From Hyphomicrobiales bacterium (GTDB lineage Bacteria > Pseudomonadota > Alphaproteobacteria > Rhizobiales > Rhodobiaceae): a stretch of DNA of 64,000 bases. The stretch spans positions 363,118 through 427,117 of the forward strand of contig PKTR01000001.1 of the NCBI GenBank assembly GCA_002869065.1. The letters run 5' to 3'. A program made the position numbers and the translations under genes. The notes under the pieces were generated by a model. That model was not told the origin of the DNA, did not search any database, and saw only the letters and a program-made list of their open reading frames with translations. Shown one piece after another: positions 54,642-63,735 of this stretch (positions are counted from its first letter, which is position 1; the number at the start of each line of letters is the position of its first letter).

Positions 54642-55382
54642 TTACCAGGCCTGAACCGTCGGGCCGACCGTCAGTTCGCTGACGTTTGTGTCCGCCGGCT
54701 GTTCGATTGCGAAAGCCACGACATTCGCGATCCGGTCCGGCGTGATGCCGACCTGTTCGTAGAGCGCCGCCATGCCTTCGGCAGTTCCCTTGTCGCTGAT
54801 CGTGTTCAGCAGCTCGGTGTTGATCGCTGCCGGGTAGATCGTTGCCGTGCGGATGTTCGTGCCTTCCATCGCGGATTCCATCCGCAACACTTCCATGAAA
54901 TCGCGCACGAACCACTTGGTACCGCCATAGACAGCGGCGGCCGGATAGGCCTTCAGCCCGGCAACCGAGGACGTCGCGATCACCTGGCCCGATTTCTGCG
55001 CGATGAACTCGGGCAGCACCGCGGCCACGCCATTCAGCACGCCCTTGATGTTGATGTCGACCATCTCGTGCCAGTCGTCGGTTTTCAGCGCCGAGAGCGG
55101 AGCGCTCGGCATGATGCCGGCATTGAGGAAGATAACGTCGACCTTGCCGTAGGTGTCTTTCGCGAGTTTCACGATGGCGTCGTTGTCGGCCTGCTTGGTG
55201 ACGTCGAGCACCTGATAGACGGCTTCGCCACCGGCTGCGCGAATTTCCTCGGCGAGCGCCTTCAGCTTGTTTTCGCGCCGCGCGCCAAGCACGACCTTCG
55301 CGCCCTTTTCAGCCAGCAGCTTCGCGCTGGCTTCGCCAATGCCCGACGATGCACCGGTGATGATGATGACTTTGTCTTTCAT
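54642..55382 (-). CDS. Short-chain dehydrogenase/reductase
   Basis: 246-residue classical SDR. The cofactor motif is TGASSGIGEAS (residues 10-20), NAG is present at 88-90, the catalytic Ser is in VIATSSVAGLKAYPA, and YGGTK gives the Tyr/Lys pair (YxxxK). Substrate unknown; NADP preference is suggested by the ARRENK segment after the second strand. It is the last gene of a three-gene leftward set with the cyclophilin-like and cupin genes, opposite a LysR regulator. Confidence 0.93.
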   Translation of the reverse strand: MKDKVIIITGASSGIGEASAKLLAEKGAKVVLGARRENKLKALAEEIRAAGGEAVYQVLDVTKQADNDAIVKLAKDTYGKVDVIFLNAGIMPSAPLSALKTDDWHEMVDINIKGVLNGVAAVLPEFIAQKSGQVIATSSVAGLKAYPAAAVYGGTKWFVRDFMEVLRMESAMEGTNIRTATIYPAAINTELLNTISDKGTAEGMAALYEQVGITPDRIANVVAFAIEQPADTNVSELTVGPTVQAW

Positions 55383-55430
55383 GGTCTTCGGTCCTTGCTT
55401 GTCTGAGTTGGGAGAGTTGTTCGGCGTGCC

Positions 55431-55895
55431 TCACGCGATCCGCGTCACGCTGAAGGGAAAGGTTCCGCGAACGAGGAGGGGCTCGATGCCGCCCTCGATG
55501 CGCCCGATCCGGATCAGGCCGCGCGAATAGCGGTAGGGCGCGTAGAAAAAGACGAGGTTGCCCCATGGCGCGTAAGTGCAGACGTCGCCGACGGCTTCGT
55601 CGGTGAACGGGGCAGCGCCTTCCTCGGTGAGCTTGCGGGGCAGGTAGGCGATCTTCTCGTTGCTGGCATAGTCCTCGATCGTGAGATCTAGCGGCAACAG
55701 CGAGACCAGATCGCGCGCCGCCGGCGTATCGAAAAGGCCGACGGTGAATCCCTGATCGGCGAATTGGCATTTGAGACGCACGGGACCCTCACCGGCCTTT
55801 GCCTGTACGGCGCGGATCATCGGTGCGGAAGCGACGGCTCCCGCCACGAAGGCGCGCCGTGTCAGCGCTGAGCGCTTATCCGAGGTAGTCGGCAT
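55431..55895 (-). CDS. Tat-exported cyclophilin-like fold protein
   Basis: 154-residue protein. The N-terminus [22 protein letters not shown] is a twin-arginine signal (TRRAFV), so it should use the TatABC system. The mature part (from about 33) resembles the cyclophilin-like fold family: [20 protein letters not shown], then IAYLPRKL and [20 protein letters not shown]. These are not true peptidyl-prolyl isomerases. It overlaps the cupin gene by 20 bases, and the SDR gene follows after 48 bases. Confidence 0.82.
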   Translation of the reverse strand: MPTTSDKRSALTRRAFVAGAVASAPMIRAVQAKAGEGPVRLKCQFADQGFTVGLFDTPAARDLVSLLPLDLTIEDYASNEKIAYLPRKLTEEGAAPFTDEAVGDVCTYAPWGNLVFFYAPYRYSRGLIRIGRIEGGIEPLLVRGTFPFSVTRIA

Positions 55896-56271
55896 CGTTC
55901 AAATGCTCCATCCATGTCACCACGCTGCCGTCGACCGCTTCCTGGATGGCGATGTGGGTCATCGCGACGTCCGGGCCGGCGCCATGCCAGTGCTTTTCGT
56001 CTGCGGCGATCCAGACCACGTCACCGGGCAGGATTTCCTCGACCGGGCCGTCTTCGCGCTGAACCCGGCCGCTGCCGGCCGTGACGATCAGCGTCTGCCC
56101 GGCCGGGTGGCTGTGCCAGGCGGTGCGCGCACCGGGCTCGAAGGAGACGGCGGCACCGCTCGCGGTGCCCGGCAGCTCGGCCTGGAACAGCGGATCGATC
56201 CGCACGGTGCCGGTGAACCAGTCGTCCGGCCCCTTGGTTGAGGGGTTTGCGCCCGCTCGGGTGATTTTCAT
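55876..56271 (-). CDS. Cupin-domain protein
   Basis: 131-residue single-cupin protein. Motif 1 is [17 protein letters not shown] (two His ligands) and motif 2 is [17 protein letters not shown] (His ligand), so metal binding is likely. Cupins of this kind are often linked to carboxymuconolactone decarboxylase or to SDR/cyclophilin-like sets; the reaction is unknown. It is the first gene of the leftward set and is divergent from the LysR regulator, 98 bases away. Confidence 0.88.
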   Translation of the reverse strand: MKITRAGANPSTKGPDDWFTGTVRIDPLFQAELPGTASGAAVSFEPGARTAWHSHPAGQTLIVTAGSGRVQREDGPVEEILPGDVVWIAADEKHWHGAGPDVAMTHIAIQEAVDGSVVTWMEHLNDADYLG

Positions 56272-56319
56272 GATCGGTCTCCGGCCTTTCGTTTCTCTGC
56301 GTCACTATATGGGAGGCGA

Positions 56320-56358
56320 AGACTTATGGATTAGACGGAAAAGATCGCTTAGACTTAT
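56320..56358. promoter_or_regulatory. Direct repeats in the LysR/cupin control region
   Basis: AGACTTAT occurs at 56320-56327 and 56351-56358, 31 bases apart (about three helical turns), with a related TTAGAC between them. The site lies immediately before the LysR start and in the divergent region to the cupin gene, a fitting place for LysR binding. Confidence 0.5.
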
Positions 56359-56369
56359 CGAAGAGAGAC

Positions 56370-57272
56370 ATGAATAGAGCCGCCATGCCGCAGACTGATT
56401 TCAATGACCTGATCTGGTTCCTGGCCGTCGCCGAGGAAGGAAACTTCACCCGCGCAGCCGCCAAACTGGGCGTCGTCCAGTCGACGTTGAGCCACCGGAT
56501 CAAGCGGTTGGAAACCCGGATGGGAATACGGCTCTTGTCGCGAACCACGCGGTCGGTTTCGACCACCGAGGCCGGCGAACGCCTGCGTCGCGCTCTGGCG
56601 CCCCGAATGAACGAAATTGAGGAAGAGCTCGCGTCCCTGATGGAGCTGCGCGACAAGCCGGCCGGCTTGGTGCGGATCACGCTGTCGCACCATGCGCTCA
56701 CCGAACTGATCTGGCCGAAGCTGCGGCCGGTCCTACGCGACTACCCGGATATCAGGCTGGAGCTGAGCGTTGACGGCGGATTTCGCGATATCGTCGAGGA
56801 CGGGTTCGACGCGGGTATCCGGCTCGGCGAAAGCGTGGAGCAGGACATGATCGCGCTGCGGGTCGGACCCGACTGGCGGCTGGTCGCCGTGGCTGCACCC
56901 GCCTATCTCGCGAGCCGCCCGCGGCCGGAACACCCGCAGGACCTCCTTGCCCATGACTGCATCAACCGGCGTCTGGTGACGGCGGGTGGGCTTTATGCCT
57001 GGGAATTCGAAAAGGACGGCAAGGAACTGCGCGTACGCGTCGAGGGGCGTCTCACGCTCAACGACGAGGCAACCATGGTCGAAGCCGCGCTCGAGGGCGT
57101 CGGCATCGCCTATGTTCCCGAGGATATGGTCGATGAACACATCAAGGGCGGCCGGCTCGTCCCGATGCTCGAAGACTGGTCACCGCGTTTTTCGGGATAT
57201 CACATCTATTATCCGAGCCGGCATCAGAACCTGCCGGCCTTCAAGACCGTAGTGAACGCACTACGGCATTGA
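56370..57272 (+). CDS. LysR-family transcriptional regulator
   Basis: 300-residue regulator. The winged helix-turn-helix spans about 8-66 (LAVAEEGNFTRAAAKLGVVQ, then STLSHRIKRLETRMGIRLLS), and the C-terminal half is the periplasmic-binding-like effector domain (about 92-295). It resembles the CrgA/DmlR-like group. A second possible ATG is five codons in. Its divergent position suggests control of the cupin-cyclophilin-SDR genes. Confidence 0.93.
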   Translation: MNRAAMPQTDFNDLIWFLAVAEEGNFTRAAAKLGVVQSTLSHRIKRLETRMGIRLLSRTTRSVSTTEAGERLRRALAPRMNEIEEELASLMELRDKPAGLVRITLSHHALTELIWPKLRPVLRDYPDIRLELSVDGGFRDIVEDGFDAGIRLGESVEQDMIALRVGPDWRLVAVAAPAYLASRPRPEHPQDLLAHDCINRRLVTAGGLYAWEFEKDGKELRVRVEGRLTLNDEATMVEAALEGVGIAYVPEDMVDEHIKGGRLVPMLEDWSPRFSGYHIYYPSRHQNLPAFKTVVNALRH

Positions 57273-57291
57273 AGGGCGGGGAAAAAGCCGG

Positions 57292-58662
57292 CTAGGCCAG
57301 CACGGCCTCGACGGCGGCTTTTGTGGTCGCGACGATCACGTCGGCCTCGGCACGACTGAGGCAGAGCGGCGGCGCGAAGCCGAGGATATCGCCCTCCGGC
57401 ATGGCGCGCGCGATGACGCCGCGCTTGACCATCTCAGCGGCAATCGTCGGGCCGATCTTGCGCGCCGGATCGAAGAAGACGCGGTCGTCCTTGTCCTCGA
57501 CCAGCTCGACGGCGCACAAGAGGCCTTCACCGCGGATGTCGCCGACATGGACGTGATCGGCGAGGGCGTCTGCCATCGACTGGTTGAGATAGGCGCCGGT
57601 ATCGCGGGCATTGTCGACGAGGCCGAGATCGTCGACCAGCTTCAGATTGGCGACGCCGGCGGCAGCGCCGATCGGATGCGCGGAATAGGTCCAGCCATGG
57701 CCGATCGGACCCATCTCGTCGGTGCCCTGTTCCAGCACCTTCCAGACCTTTTCGTTGATGATCGAGCCCGACAGCGGCGCGTAGGCCGAGGTCAGCCCCT
57801 TGGCGATGGTGATGATGTCGGGTTCGATGCCGTAATGCGTCGAGCCGAACATCGAGCCGAGCCGGCCGAAGCCGGTGACGACCTCATCGGCAATCAACAG
57901 GATGTCGTATTTCTGCAGCACAGCCTGAATAGCCGCCCAGTAGCCGGCCGGCGGCGGCACGATGCCACCGGTGCCGAGCACCGGCTCGCCGATGAAGGCG
58001 GCGATGGTATCGGGGCCTTCCGCGAGGATGAGGTCCTCGAGCTTTGCCGCGCACTGGGCCGAGAAGGCTTCCTCGCTCATCGAGCGGTCTTCGCGGCGGA
58101 AGTAATACGGCGCCTCGGTGTGGATCACCTGCGACAGCGGCAGGTCGAAGGCCTTGTGAAACAGGCCGAGCCCGGTCAGCGAGCCGGTCATCAGGCCGGA
58201 GCCGTGATAGCCGCGCCAGCGCGAGATGATCTTCTTCTTTTCCGGCCGCCCGAGCACGTTGTTGTAGTACCAGACGAGCTTGACGTTGGTTTCGTTGGCG
58301 TCGGATCCCGACAGGCCGAAATAGACCCGGCTCATATTGGCTGGCGCCCGGTCGATGATCATCTTCGCCAGCGTGATCGAGGCTTCCGTGCCGTGCCCCA
58401 CATAGGAGTGGTAGTAGGCAAGCTCACGCGCCTGGGCAGCGATCGCCTCGGCCACTTCCTTGCGGCCATAACCGATATTGACGCAGTAGAGCCCGGCGAA
58501 CGCATCGAGCAGCTTGTTGCCGTCACGGTCGGTGATGTGGACGCCTTCGCCGCCGGTCACGACCCGGTTCGGCATTTCGCCACGGGCGAACTGGCCGAGA
58601 TGCGTCGAGGCGTGAAAGAAATGATCGTGATCCCATTGATCGAGCTGGTCGTTTCTGAGCAT
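57292..58662 (-). CDS. Class III aminotransferase
   Basis: 456-residue PLP enzyme of the omega-aminotransferase group (putrescine-, GABA-, taurine- or beta-alanine-pyruvate type). The lysine that binds PLP is in DIITIAKGLTSAYAP, the Asp in LLIADEVVTGFGRLG, and SGSDANETNVKLVWYYNN is the phosphate-binding part. I chose ATG 58662 over an upstream TTG. It lies downstream of an Lrp-type gene on the same strand, which may regulate it. Which amine is used cannot be told from the sequence. Confidence 0.9.
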   Translation of the reverse strand: MLRNDQLDQWDHDHFFHASTHLGQFARGEMPNRVVTGGEGVHITDRDGNKLLDAFAGLYCVNIGYGRKEVAEAIAAQARELAYYHSYVGHGTEASITLAKMIIDRAPANMSRVYFGLSGSDANETNVKLVWYYNNVLGRPEKKKIISRWRGYHGSGLMTGSLTGLGLFHKAFDLPLSQVIHTEAPYYFRREDRSMSEEAFSAQCAAKLEDLILAEGPDTIAAFIGEPVLGTGGIVPPPAGYWAAIQAVLQKYDILLIADEVVTGFGRLGSMFGSTHYGIEPDIITIAKGLTSAYAPLSGSIINEKVWKVLEQGTDEMGPIGHGWTYSAHPIGAAAGVANLKLVDDLGLVDNARDTGAYLNQSMADALADHVHVGDIRGEGLLCAVELVEDKDDRVFFDPARKIGPTIAAEMVKRGVIARAMPEGDILGFAPPLCLSRAEADVIVATTKAAVEAVLA

Positions 58663-58776
58663 GGCTGTTTCCCGCAAGTGATTGATTGACGGACACTCTA
58701 GCCTGCGGCGAGCAGTACGATCTGCTGTTTTTCTCGTATTGAGGAGAGGAATCCGCCGCGGCGAGCCCCGCGCGGA

Positions 58777-59259
58777 CTATTGCCGCCCGAGCAGCAGATC
58801 GAGCGGCGGGACGCCGCCCTGCTTGACCGGCTTGGTCACCACATAGGTGAAATAGCGCGCAAGCCCGACGCGGCTCTCCAGCAGCTCGTCGATGAGCCGT
58901 TGGTAGGCGTCGATGTCCTTCGTCACCACCTGCAGCAGATAATCGAAACCGCCGCCGAGCGCCCAGCAGGCGACGATCTCGTCGCGCTTCTCGACCGCGC
59001 GCTCGAACGCCTGGAAGGTCTCGGCGCGGTGGTTTTCCAGCTCCGCCGTGACGAACACCGTGACATGTGGCGCGACTGCCTTGAGGCTGATCTCGGCGCG
59101 ATAGGCCTCGATGACGCCGGCTTCTTCCAGCCGCCGCAGCCGCTCGCCGCAGGGCGTCGCCGTGAGATTGACCCGCTTGGCAAGCTCCGCCTTCGACAGG
59201 CGGCCCTCGCGCGCAAGGATCGTCAGGATTTGCAGGTCGCGGTCGTCAAGATGCAGCAT
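58777..59259 (-). CDS. Lrp/AsnC-family transcriptional regulator
   Basis: About 160 residues. LDDRDLQILTILAREGRLSK begins the N-terminal helix-turn-helix, followed by LTATPCGERLRRLEEAGVIE; the C-terminal RAM/AsnC ligand domain (about 65-140) contains WALGGGFDYLLQVVTKDIDA. An upstream in-frame ATG at 59292 would add 11 residues; the shorter start matches the family N-terminus. It stands before the aminotransferase gene, so amino acid-responsive control of that gene is plausible. Confidence 0.9.
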   Translation of the reverse strand: MLHLDDRDLQILTILAREGRLSKAELAKRVNLTATPCGERLRRLEEAGVIEAYRAEISLKAVAPHVTVFVTAELENHRAETFQAFERAVEKRDEIVACWALGGGFDYLLQVVTKDIDAYQRLIDELLESRVGLARYFTYVVTKPVKQGGVPPLDLLLGRQ

Positions 59260-59449
59260 CGATGGGTCCGGTGGCGCCGGTTGACCCGGCATGTCGGCAC
59301 AGCATCGCGGTCGGGCGCGTCCTGTCAACTGCTCGCGACCGCAGATTCATACAGGCCCGGCAAAGCCGAGCTTGGCGTCGCCCTCTGCGATGCGGTAAGG
59401 CAGGAGAAAGGGACGAGAACGATAAGCCGGCGAAGCAGGGGAACGGAAA

Positions 59450-60610
59450 GTGGCACTGATCGATGATACCAAGGCGATTCTCGGCGACCTGATCGCGTTT
59501 CCGACCGTCTCCAGCGACAGCAATCTCGAACTCATCGCCTACGCCGCTGAAAAGCTCGGCGCGCTCGATGCACGCATCATGATGAGCCTCGATCCGACTG
59601 GCCACAAGGCGAATATCTTCGCCTCGCTTGGGCCTGAGGAAGACGGCGGCATCGTTCTGTCCGGCCACAGCGACGTGGTGCCGGTGGAAGGGCAGGACTG
59701 GACGTCCGATCCGTTTGCCATGCGCGAGGAGGACGGCCTCCTTTACGGGCGTGGTGCTTGCGACATGAAGGGCTACATCGCAGCAGCGCTTGCGATGGCG
59801 CCGCGTTACGCCGAACTCGACCTCAAGCGGCCGGTGCATTTCGCCTTCACCTATGACGAGGAAACCGGGTGCCTGGGCGCCGCACATCTGGTCGAGGAAC
59901 TTGCCCGCCACGAGATGCACCCTTCAGTCGCCATCATCGGCGAACCGACCGAGATGCGCATCATCGAGGGCCACAAGGGCTGCTACGAATACACGACGAC
60001 CTTCACCGGGCTGGAAGGTCACGGATCGATGCCGGATGCCGGCGTCAACGCGGTCGAGTATGCCGTGCGCTACATCACGCGGCTGATGGAGCTGCGGACC
60101 GAACTGCAGGCGATGGCGCCGGCGAACAGCCGTTTCACGCCGCCCTGGACGACGCTGCAGGTCGGCAGGATGGTCGGTGGCGTCGCCCGCAACATCATCG
60201 CCGGCAATTGTGCTGTCGAATGGGAGATGCGGCCGGTACAGCGTTCCGACGCCGACCACGTCAAGCATCACATGAAGGCCTATTGCGATGACGTGCTGTT
60301 ACCGGCAATGCGCGCGGTCGACGCCGAGGCGGATATCGTCACCACGGTGATTGCCGAGGTTGGCGAACTGGAACCTGCCGACGACAACGAGGCGCGCCGC
60401 ATCGTGTCGGAACTGACCGGCGCCAATGGAGCCGACGTGGTGTCGTTCGGCACCGAGGGCGGGCTGTTCCAGGACTACGGCATGTCGGTCGTCGTCTGCG
60501 GGCCGGGCTCGATCGAACAGGCCCACAAGCCGGACGAATTCGTCAGCGTCTCGCAGCTCGAATCCTGCCTCAAAATGCTGACCGGGCTGGAGCGCAAGCT
60601 GACGGCGTGA
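59450..60610 (+). CDS. argE: Acetylornithine deacetylase
   Basis: 386-residue M20-family metallohydrolase making ornithine from N-acetylornithine. Metal ligands and motifs are intact: LSGHSDVVPVEGQDW (His, Asp), YGRGACDMKGYIAA (Asp) and TYDEETGCLGA (Glu), with FGTEGGLFQDYG near the end. The start is GTG at 59450 after GGGGAACGG. It ends seven bases before the convergent patatin-like gene. Another M20 amidohydrolase is possible, but length and motifs fit ArgE. Confidence 0.93.
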   Translation: MALIDDTKAILGDLIAFPTVSSDSNLELIAYAAEKLGALDARIMMSLDPTGHKANIFASLGPEEDGGIVLSGHSDVVPVEGQDWTSDPFAMREEDGLLYGRGACDMKGYIAAALAMAPRYAELDLKRPVHFAFTYDEETGCLGAAHLVEELARHEMHPSVAIIGEPTEMRIIEGHKGCYEYTTTFTGLEGHGSMPDAGVNAVEYAVRYITRLMELRTELQAMAPANSRFTPPWTTLQVGRMVGGVARNIIAGNCAVEWEMRPVQRSDADHVKHHMKAYCDDVLLPAMRAVDAEADIVTTVIAEVGELEPADDNEARRIVSELTGANGADVVSFGTEGGLFQDYGMSVVVCGPGSIEQAHKPDEFVSVSQLESCLKMLTGLERKLTA

Positions 60611-60617
60611 GTGCCGT

Positions 60618-61556
60618 CTACGTCACGGACTTGTGCCCGCGATTGGCCAGTGCGCGCTGAATTTCCGGCATGGCATAGCGGGCGCAGGAGCGGCCTTCCT
60701 CGATGGCTTCCGCTGCCTGGTCGAAGGCGAAAATGCTCATGTCGGACAGGCGCGGCGTGATCATCACATGCGGCGGCTCGCCGGCCAGCCGCGAGCGGGT
60801 GATCCGGTCCTGCATGATGTTGATCGAATTGGCGAGCACCTCAAAATAGCTCGGCGTCTTGGGCTTCGGCTTGAGGAATTCGGTCACCGCCTGACGGGTG
60901 CCGTCACGCCAGCTCACCGGCAGGGCGGAAATCGCCTGTTCGACCATCTCGTTGCGGTTTGCAGTGTCGTCGCTGTCCGGTTCCGGCACGGCGCGCCGGC
61001 CGACAAGGTCGCCATTGAGATTGACGGCGATGACGAAATTGGCGCCGAGCGCCCGGCAGGTCGAGACGGGAACAGGGTTGACGAGACCGCCGTCGACGTA
61101 CCAGTCGCCGGCGATCTTCACCGGCGAAAAGATGCCCGGCAACGAGATCGAGGCGCGCACCGCCTTGCCGATCGGACCGGAGGTGAACCATTCCTCGCGA
61201 CCGCTGGCATAGTCGGTGGCGACCGTTGCGAAAGGGCGGTCGAGGTCTTCGATCGGCGCCGTGATTTCGAGTGTACGCAGCAGTTTCTCGACCGGCTTGC
61301 CGCCGATCAGCCCGCCGCCGGTGAGTGAGACGTCAAGGAGGCCGGCCACGTCATGCCAGACGAGGGATTCCGCCCATTCGCGCATCGCTTCGAGCCGCCC
61401 CGAAACATAGGCTGCCCCTACAAAGGCGCCGATGGAGCAGCCGGCCACGATATCCGGCCGGATGCCTTCGGCCTCCAGAGCCTCGATGATGCCGATATGC
61501 GCAAGACCGCGGGCAGCACCGCTGCCGAGCGCCAGACCGATCACCGGTTTCGCCAT
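60618..61556 (-). CDS. Patatin-like phospholipase (RssA-type)
   Basis: 312-residue serine hydrolase. The oxyanion motif GLALGSGAARGLAHIG, the nucleophile Ser in AGCSIGAFVGAA (GxSxG) and the catalytic Asp in YVDGGLVNPVPV are present. The fold core is about residues 5-190, followed by a helical C-terminal part. Bacterial relatives include RssA; the natural substrate is unknown. There is no signal peptide, so it acts in the cytoplasm. Confidence 0.92.
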   Translation of the reverse strand: MAKPVIGLALGSGAARGLAHIGIIEALEAEGIRPDIVAGCSIGAFVGAAYVSGRLEAMREWAESLVWHDVAGLLDVSLTGGGLIGGKPVEKLLRTLEITAPIEDLDRPFATVATDYASGREEWFTSGPIGKAVRASISLPGIFSPVKIAGDWYVDGGLVNPVPVSTCRALGANFVIAVNLNGDLVGRRAVPEPDSDDTANRNEMVEQAISALPVSWRDGTRQAVTEFLKPKPKTPSYFEVLANSINIMQDRITRSRLAGEPPHVMITPRLSDMSIFAFDQAAEAIEEGRSCARYAMPEIQRALANRGHKSVT

Positions 61557-61698
61557 CCTTGTCTCCCGTCAAGGCATGCAATTTCCTGAATATCTAATAT
61601 AGTCGTTGGAATTGCCGTTTCGGATACCGCCGCCGCGAGGCGGTGAGTGAAGGCCTGATTATGCAGACCGGACAAGCCGCCGGGAAGGGAGCCCGCCC

Positions 61699-62346
61699 AT
61701 GAGAACCGCACTCGCAGTTATTGCCCTGATATTGTCGCCATCGCTCGCCGCTGCCGAGGACACGACGCCGGTCGCGGAAATCATCAAGGAAAAATGCGCG
61801 CTTTGTCATGGGGCCGAGGGTGAGGCGTCGAGCGCGATCTATCCGCGCATCGCCGGCCAGAACCGGGTCTACCTCGCCAAGCAGTTGAAGAACTTCCGCG
61901 ACGGGACGCGCGTAAGCGACACTATGAACGCCATGGCCGACGATCTGACCGATGAGCAGATCGCGGGCCTTGCCGAGCATTTCAGCTCGCAGGCGCCGCT
62001 CGCCCATCGCATCCGCCGTTCCAAGAAGCCGTTGGCTGGCGTTGGCGAGTTCATTTTCCGCTATGGCAATGAATACACCGAGATCCCGCCCTGCACATCG
62101 TGCCATGGTGAGAACGGCGAGGGTGACGAGAACCTGCCGCGTCTCGCCGGTCAGCATCAGAACTACGTGATCAGCCAGCTCGAAGCCTTCCACGAGCGCA
62201 AGCGCACCAACGACAATGCGATCATGCACACCATCGCCAAGAATCTCACCATGCTGGAGATGGACGCCGTAGCGCTCTATGTCAGCGGACTGCGCCCGGC
62301 CGGCAACGAGACTGTGTCGGATAAGGAAGAACCCACGAACGACTAG
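61699..62346 (+). CDS. Dihaem cytochrome c4-type protein
   Basis: 215-residue periplasmic cytochrome. A Sec signal (MRTALAVIALILSPSLAAAE) is followed by two haem-binding sites, EKCALCHGAEG (residues about 33-43) and PPCTSCHGENGEGD (about 130-143), with Met ligands likely in the MNAMADDLTDEQI and MHTIAKNLT regions. Two similar halves are the cytochrome c4 layout, electron donor to terminal oxidases. It is a single gene, followed by a palindromic repeat. Confidence 0.9.
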   Translation: MRTALAVIALILSPSLAAAEDTTPVAEIIKEKCALCHGAEGEASSAIYPRIAGQNRVYLAKQLKNFRDGTRVSDTMNAMADDLTDEQIAGLAEHFSSQAPLAHRIRRSKKPLAGVGEFIFRYGNEYTEIPPCTSCHGENGEGDENLPRLAGQHQNYVISQLEAFHERKRTNDNAIMHTIAKNLTMLEMDAVALYVSGLRPAGNETVSDKEEPTND

Positions 62347-62347
62347 A

Positions 62348-62392
62348 GCGTATTTCCGTAAAGTGGGAACCGCTTTTCGGACAGGAATACGC
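62348..62392. repeat. Rhizobial-type intergenic palindrome, copy C (most complete)
   Basis: Outer arms GCGTATT and AATACGC enclose TTCCGTAAAGTGGGAACCG and CTTTTCGGACAGG, giving a long imperfect hairpin. It starts two bases after the cytochrome stop codon and matches the elements at 10811 and 25644. It probably also serves as the transcript end. Confidence 0.8.
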
Positions 62393-62451
62393 GTCGAAAA
62401 AAAGCGCGCCTCTCGTGAAGCCGACGTCACGAAGAGCTCTCTGGTACGCGA

Positions 62452-63735
62452 TCAGATGTGGGATTTGTGAGCTGCATTGAAGTGCTCGGCGGCATGGATT
62501 GCCCGGCGCAGGTGGCGGTTCGCGCGCGCATCGAGCGCAATCACGCCCCACGCCACCCCGAACAGCAGGTAGAGATGCCGCCAGTGATCGGTGTCGATGA
62601 TCGCCTGCACGATCGAATGACCAACCAGCACGGCGAGGACGCACTGCGCATAGGGTTGCCACGGGCGGCGCTGGAAGGCGACCGGCACGAGGCGGAACAG
62701 CGTCCAGAAATACAACACGAAATAGCTGATGCCGCCGATCCAGCCATAGGCGACGAAGGCTTTCAGATAGGTGTTATGCGGGTCTTCGGGAAAGAACATC
62801 GCGAAGTCGAACGGCCCGATGCCGAGAGGCCTTTCCAGCACGAGTTCGAAGCCGAGAAGGTGGCGGGCGAAACGGCCGAGCCGGCCACCATCGTAGTTCT
62901 GGACGAGGTGCGCGCGTTCGGCGAACAGCTTGCCGGCGCTCTCCGTCGACAGCACGACGACCAGCACGAGAAAGATGACGAAGATTGCGACAAGCCCGAT
63001 GCCGAGCAGGCGGACCCGCTTGCGCGGGTCGCGCTCGTTGATGAACACCATCGCGCCGACGAACGCCGAGGCGAACGCCGTTAGGCCCCAGGCGGCGCGC
63101 GAAAAGGCGAGCAGGATCGCGATTGCCAGAATGGCCAGCGCGACGATCCGCATCGGCAGCTTTGAGAGCGGCTGGGTCAGGACCTCGCGCACCAGCATGA
63201 CGGTCGGCAGAACGAGGAACGGCCCGAAAACATTCGGATCCTCGAAGGTGCCCTTGGCGCGGCCGTACAGCGTGAAGATGCCGCTGCCGGGAAGCAGGTG
63301 GAAGTAGCCGATGATGCCGGTGAGCGCGGCGACAACGGCCGCCGCGACATAGGCGTTGCGCAGGGTGGTCAATCGGTTCGGATCATCGGCGATGGCCGCT
63401 GCATAGAGCACCGATGTCGAGATCAGGAACCCGGTGATCGCCATATACATGATCACCTGCGAGTTCATCACCGAGCTTTGCGTCATGGAGACGAGCCCGC
63501 CGCTGATGAACAGCAGCATCAGCACGATCAGCGGCGCGAATTCGCGTTGCAGTTTCAGCCCGAGAATGAACCAGAAGAAAATGACCGCCGCGACGAACAA
63601 ATCGTAAGGGGCGGGCTCGTTGATCACGAACCCGCCCAGAAAGACGCATACCCAGAAAATGCCGCCGGAAAGGCGGGCCGGAGCGACAAGCCATGGTCTG
63701 GCAACGCCGCCGCCGGCACTAAGGGCCGCGGTCAA
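62452..63735 (-). CDS. O-antigen ligase/polymerase family membrane protein
   Basis: 427-residue polytopic membrane protein with about ten to twelve hydrophobic segments and a long periplasmic loop (about 280-330) holding ERPLGIGPFDFAMFF and EDPHNTYLKAFVAYG; the H-N pair in DPHN is a hallmark of WaaL/Wzy-like proteins. It is likely to polymerise or ligate a cell-surface polysaccharide. The start is TTG at 63735 overlapping the stop of the sugar transferase gene (TATTGA) with GGAGAA before it. WaaL and Wzy cannot be told apart here. Confidence 0.85.
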   Translation of the reverse strand: MTAALSAGGGVARPWLVAPARLSGGIFWVCVFLGGFVINEPAPYDLFVAAVIFFWFILGLKLQREFAPLIVLMLLFISGGLVSMTQSSVMNSQVIMYMAITGFLISTSVLYAAAIADDPNRLTTLRNAYVAAAVVAALTGIIGYFHLLPGSGIFTLYGRAKGTFEDPNVFGPFLVLPTVMLVREVLTQPLSKLPMRIVALAILAIAILLAFSRAAWGLTAFASAFVGAMVFINERDPRKRVRLLGIGLVAIFVIFLVLVVVLSTESAGKLFAERAHLVQNYDGGRLGRFARHLLGFELVLERPLGIGPFDFAMFFPEDPHNTYLKAFVAYGWIGGISYFVLYFWTLFRLVPVAFQRRPWQPYAQCVLAVLVGHSIVQAIIDTDHWRHLYLLFGVAWGVIALDARANRHLRRAIHAAEHFNAAHKSHI

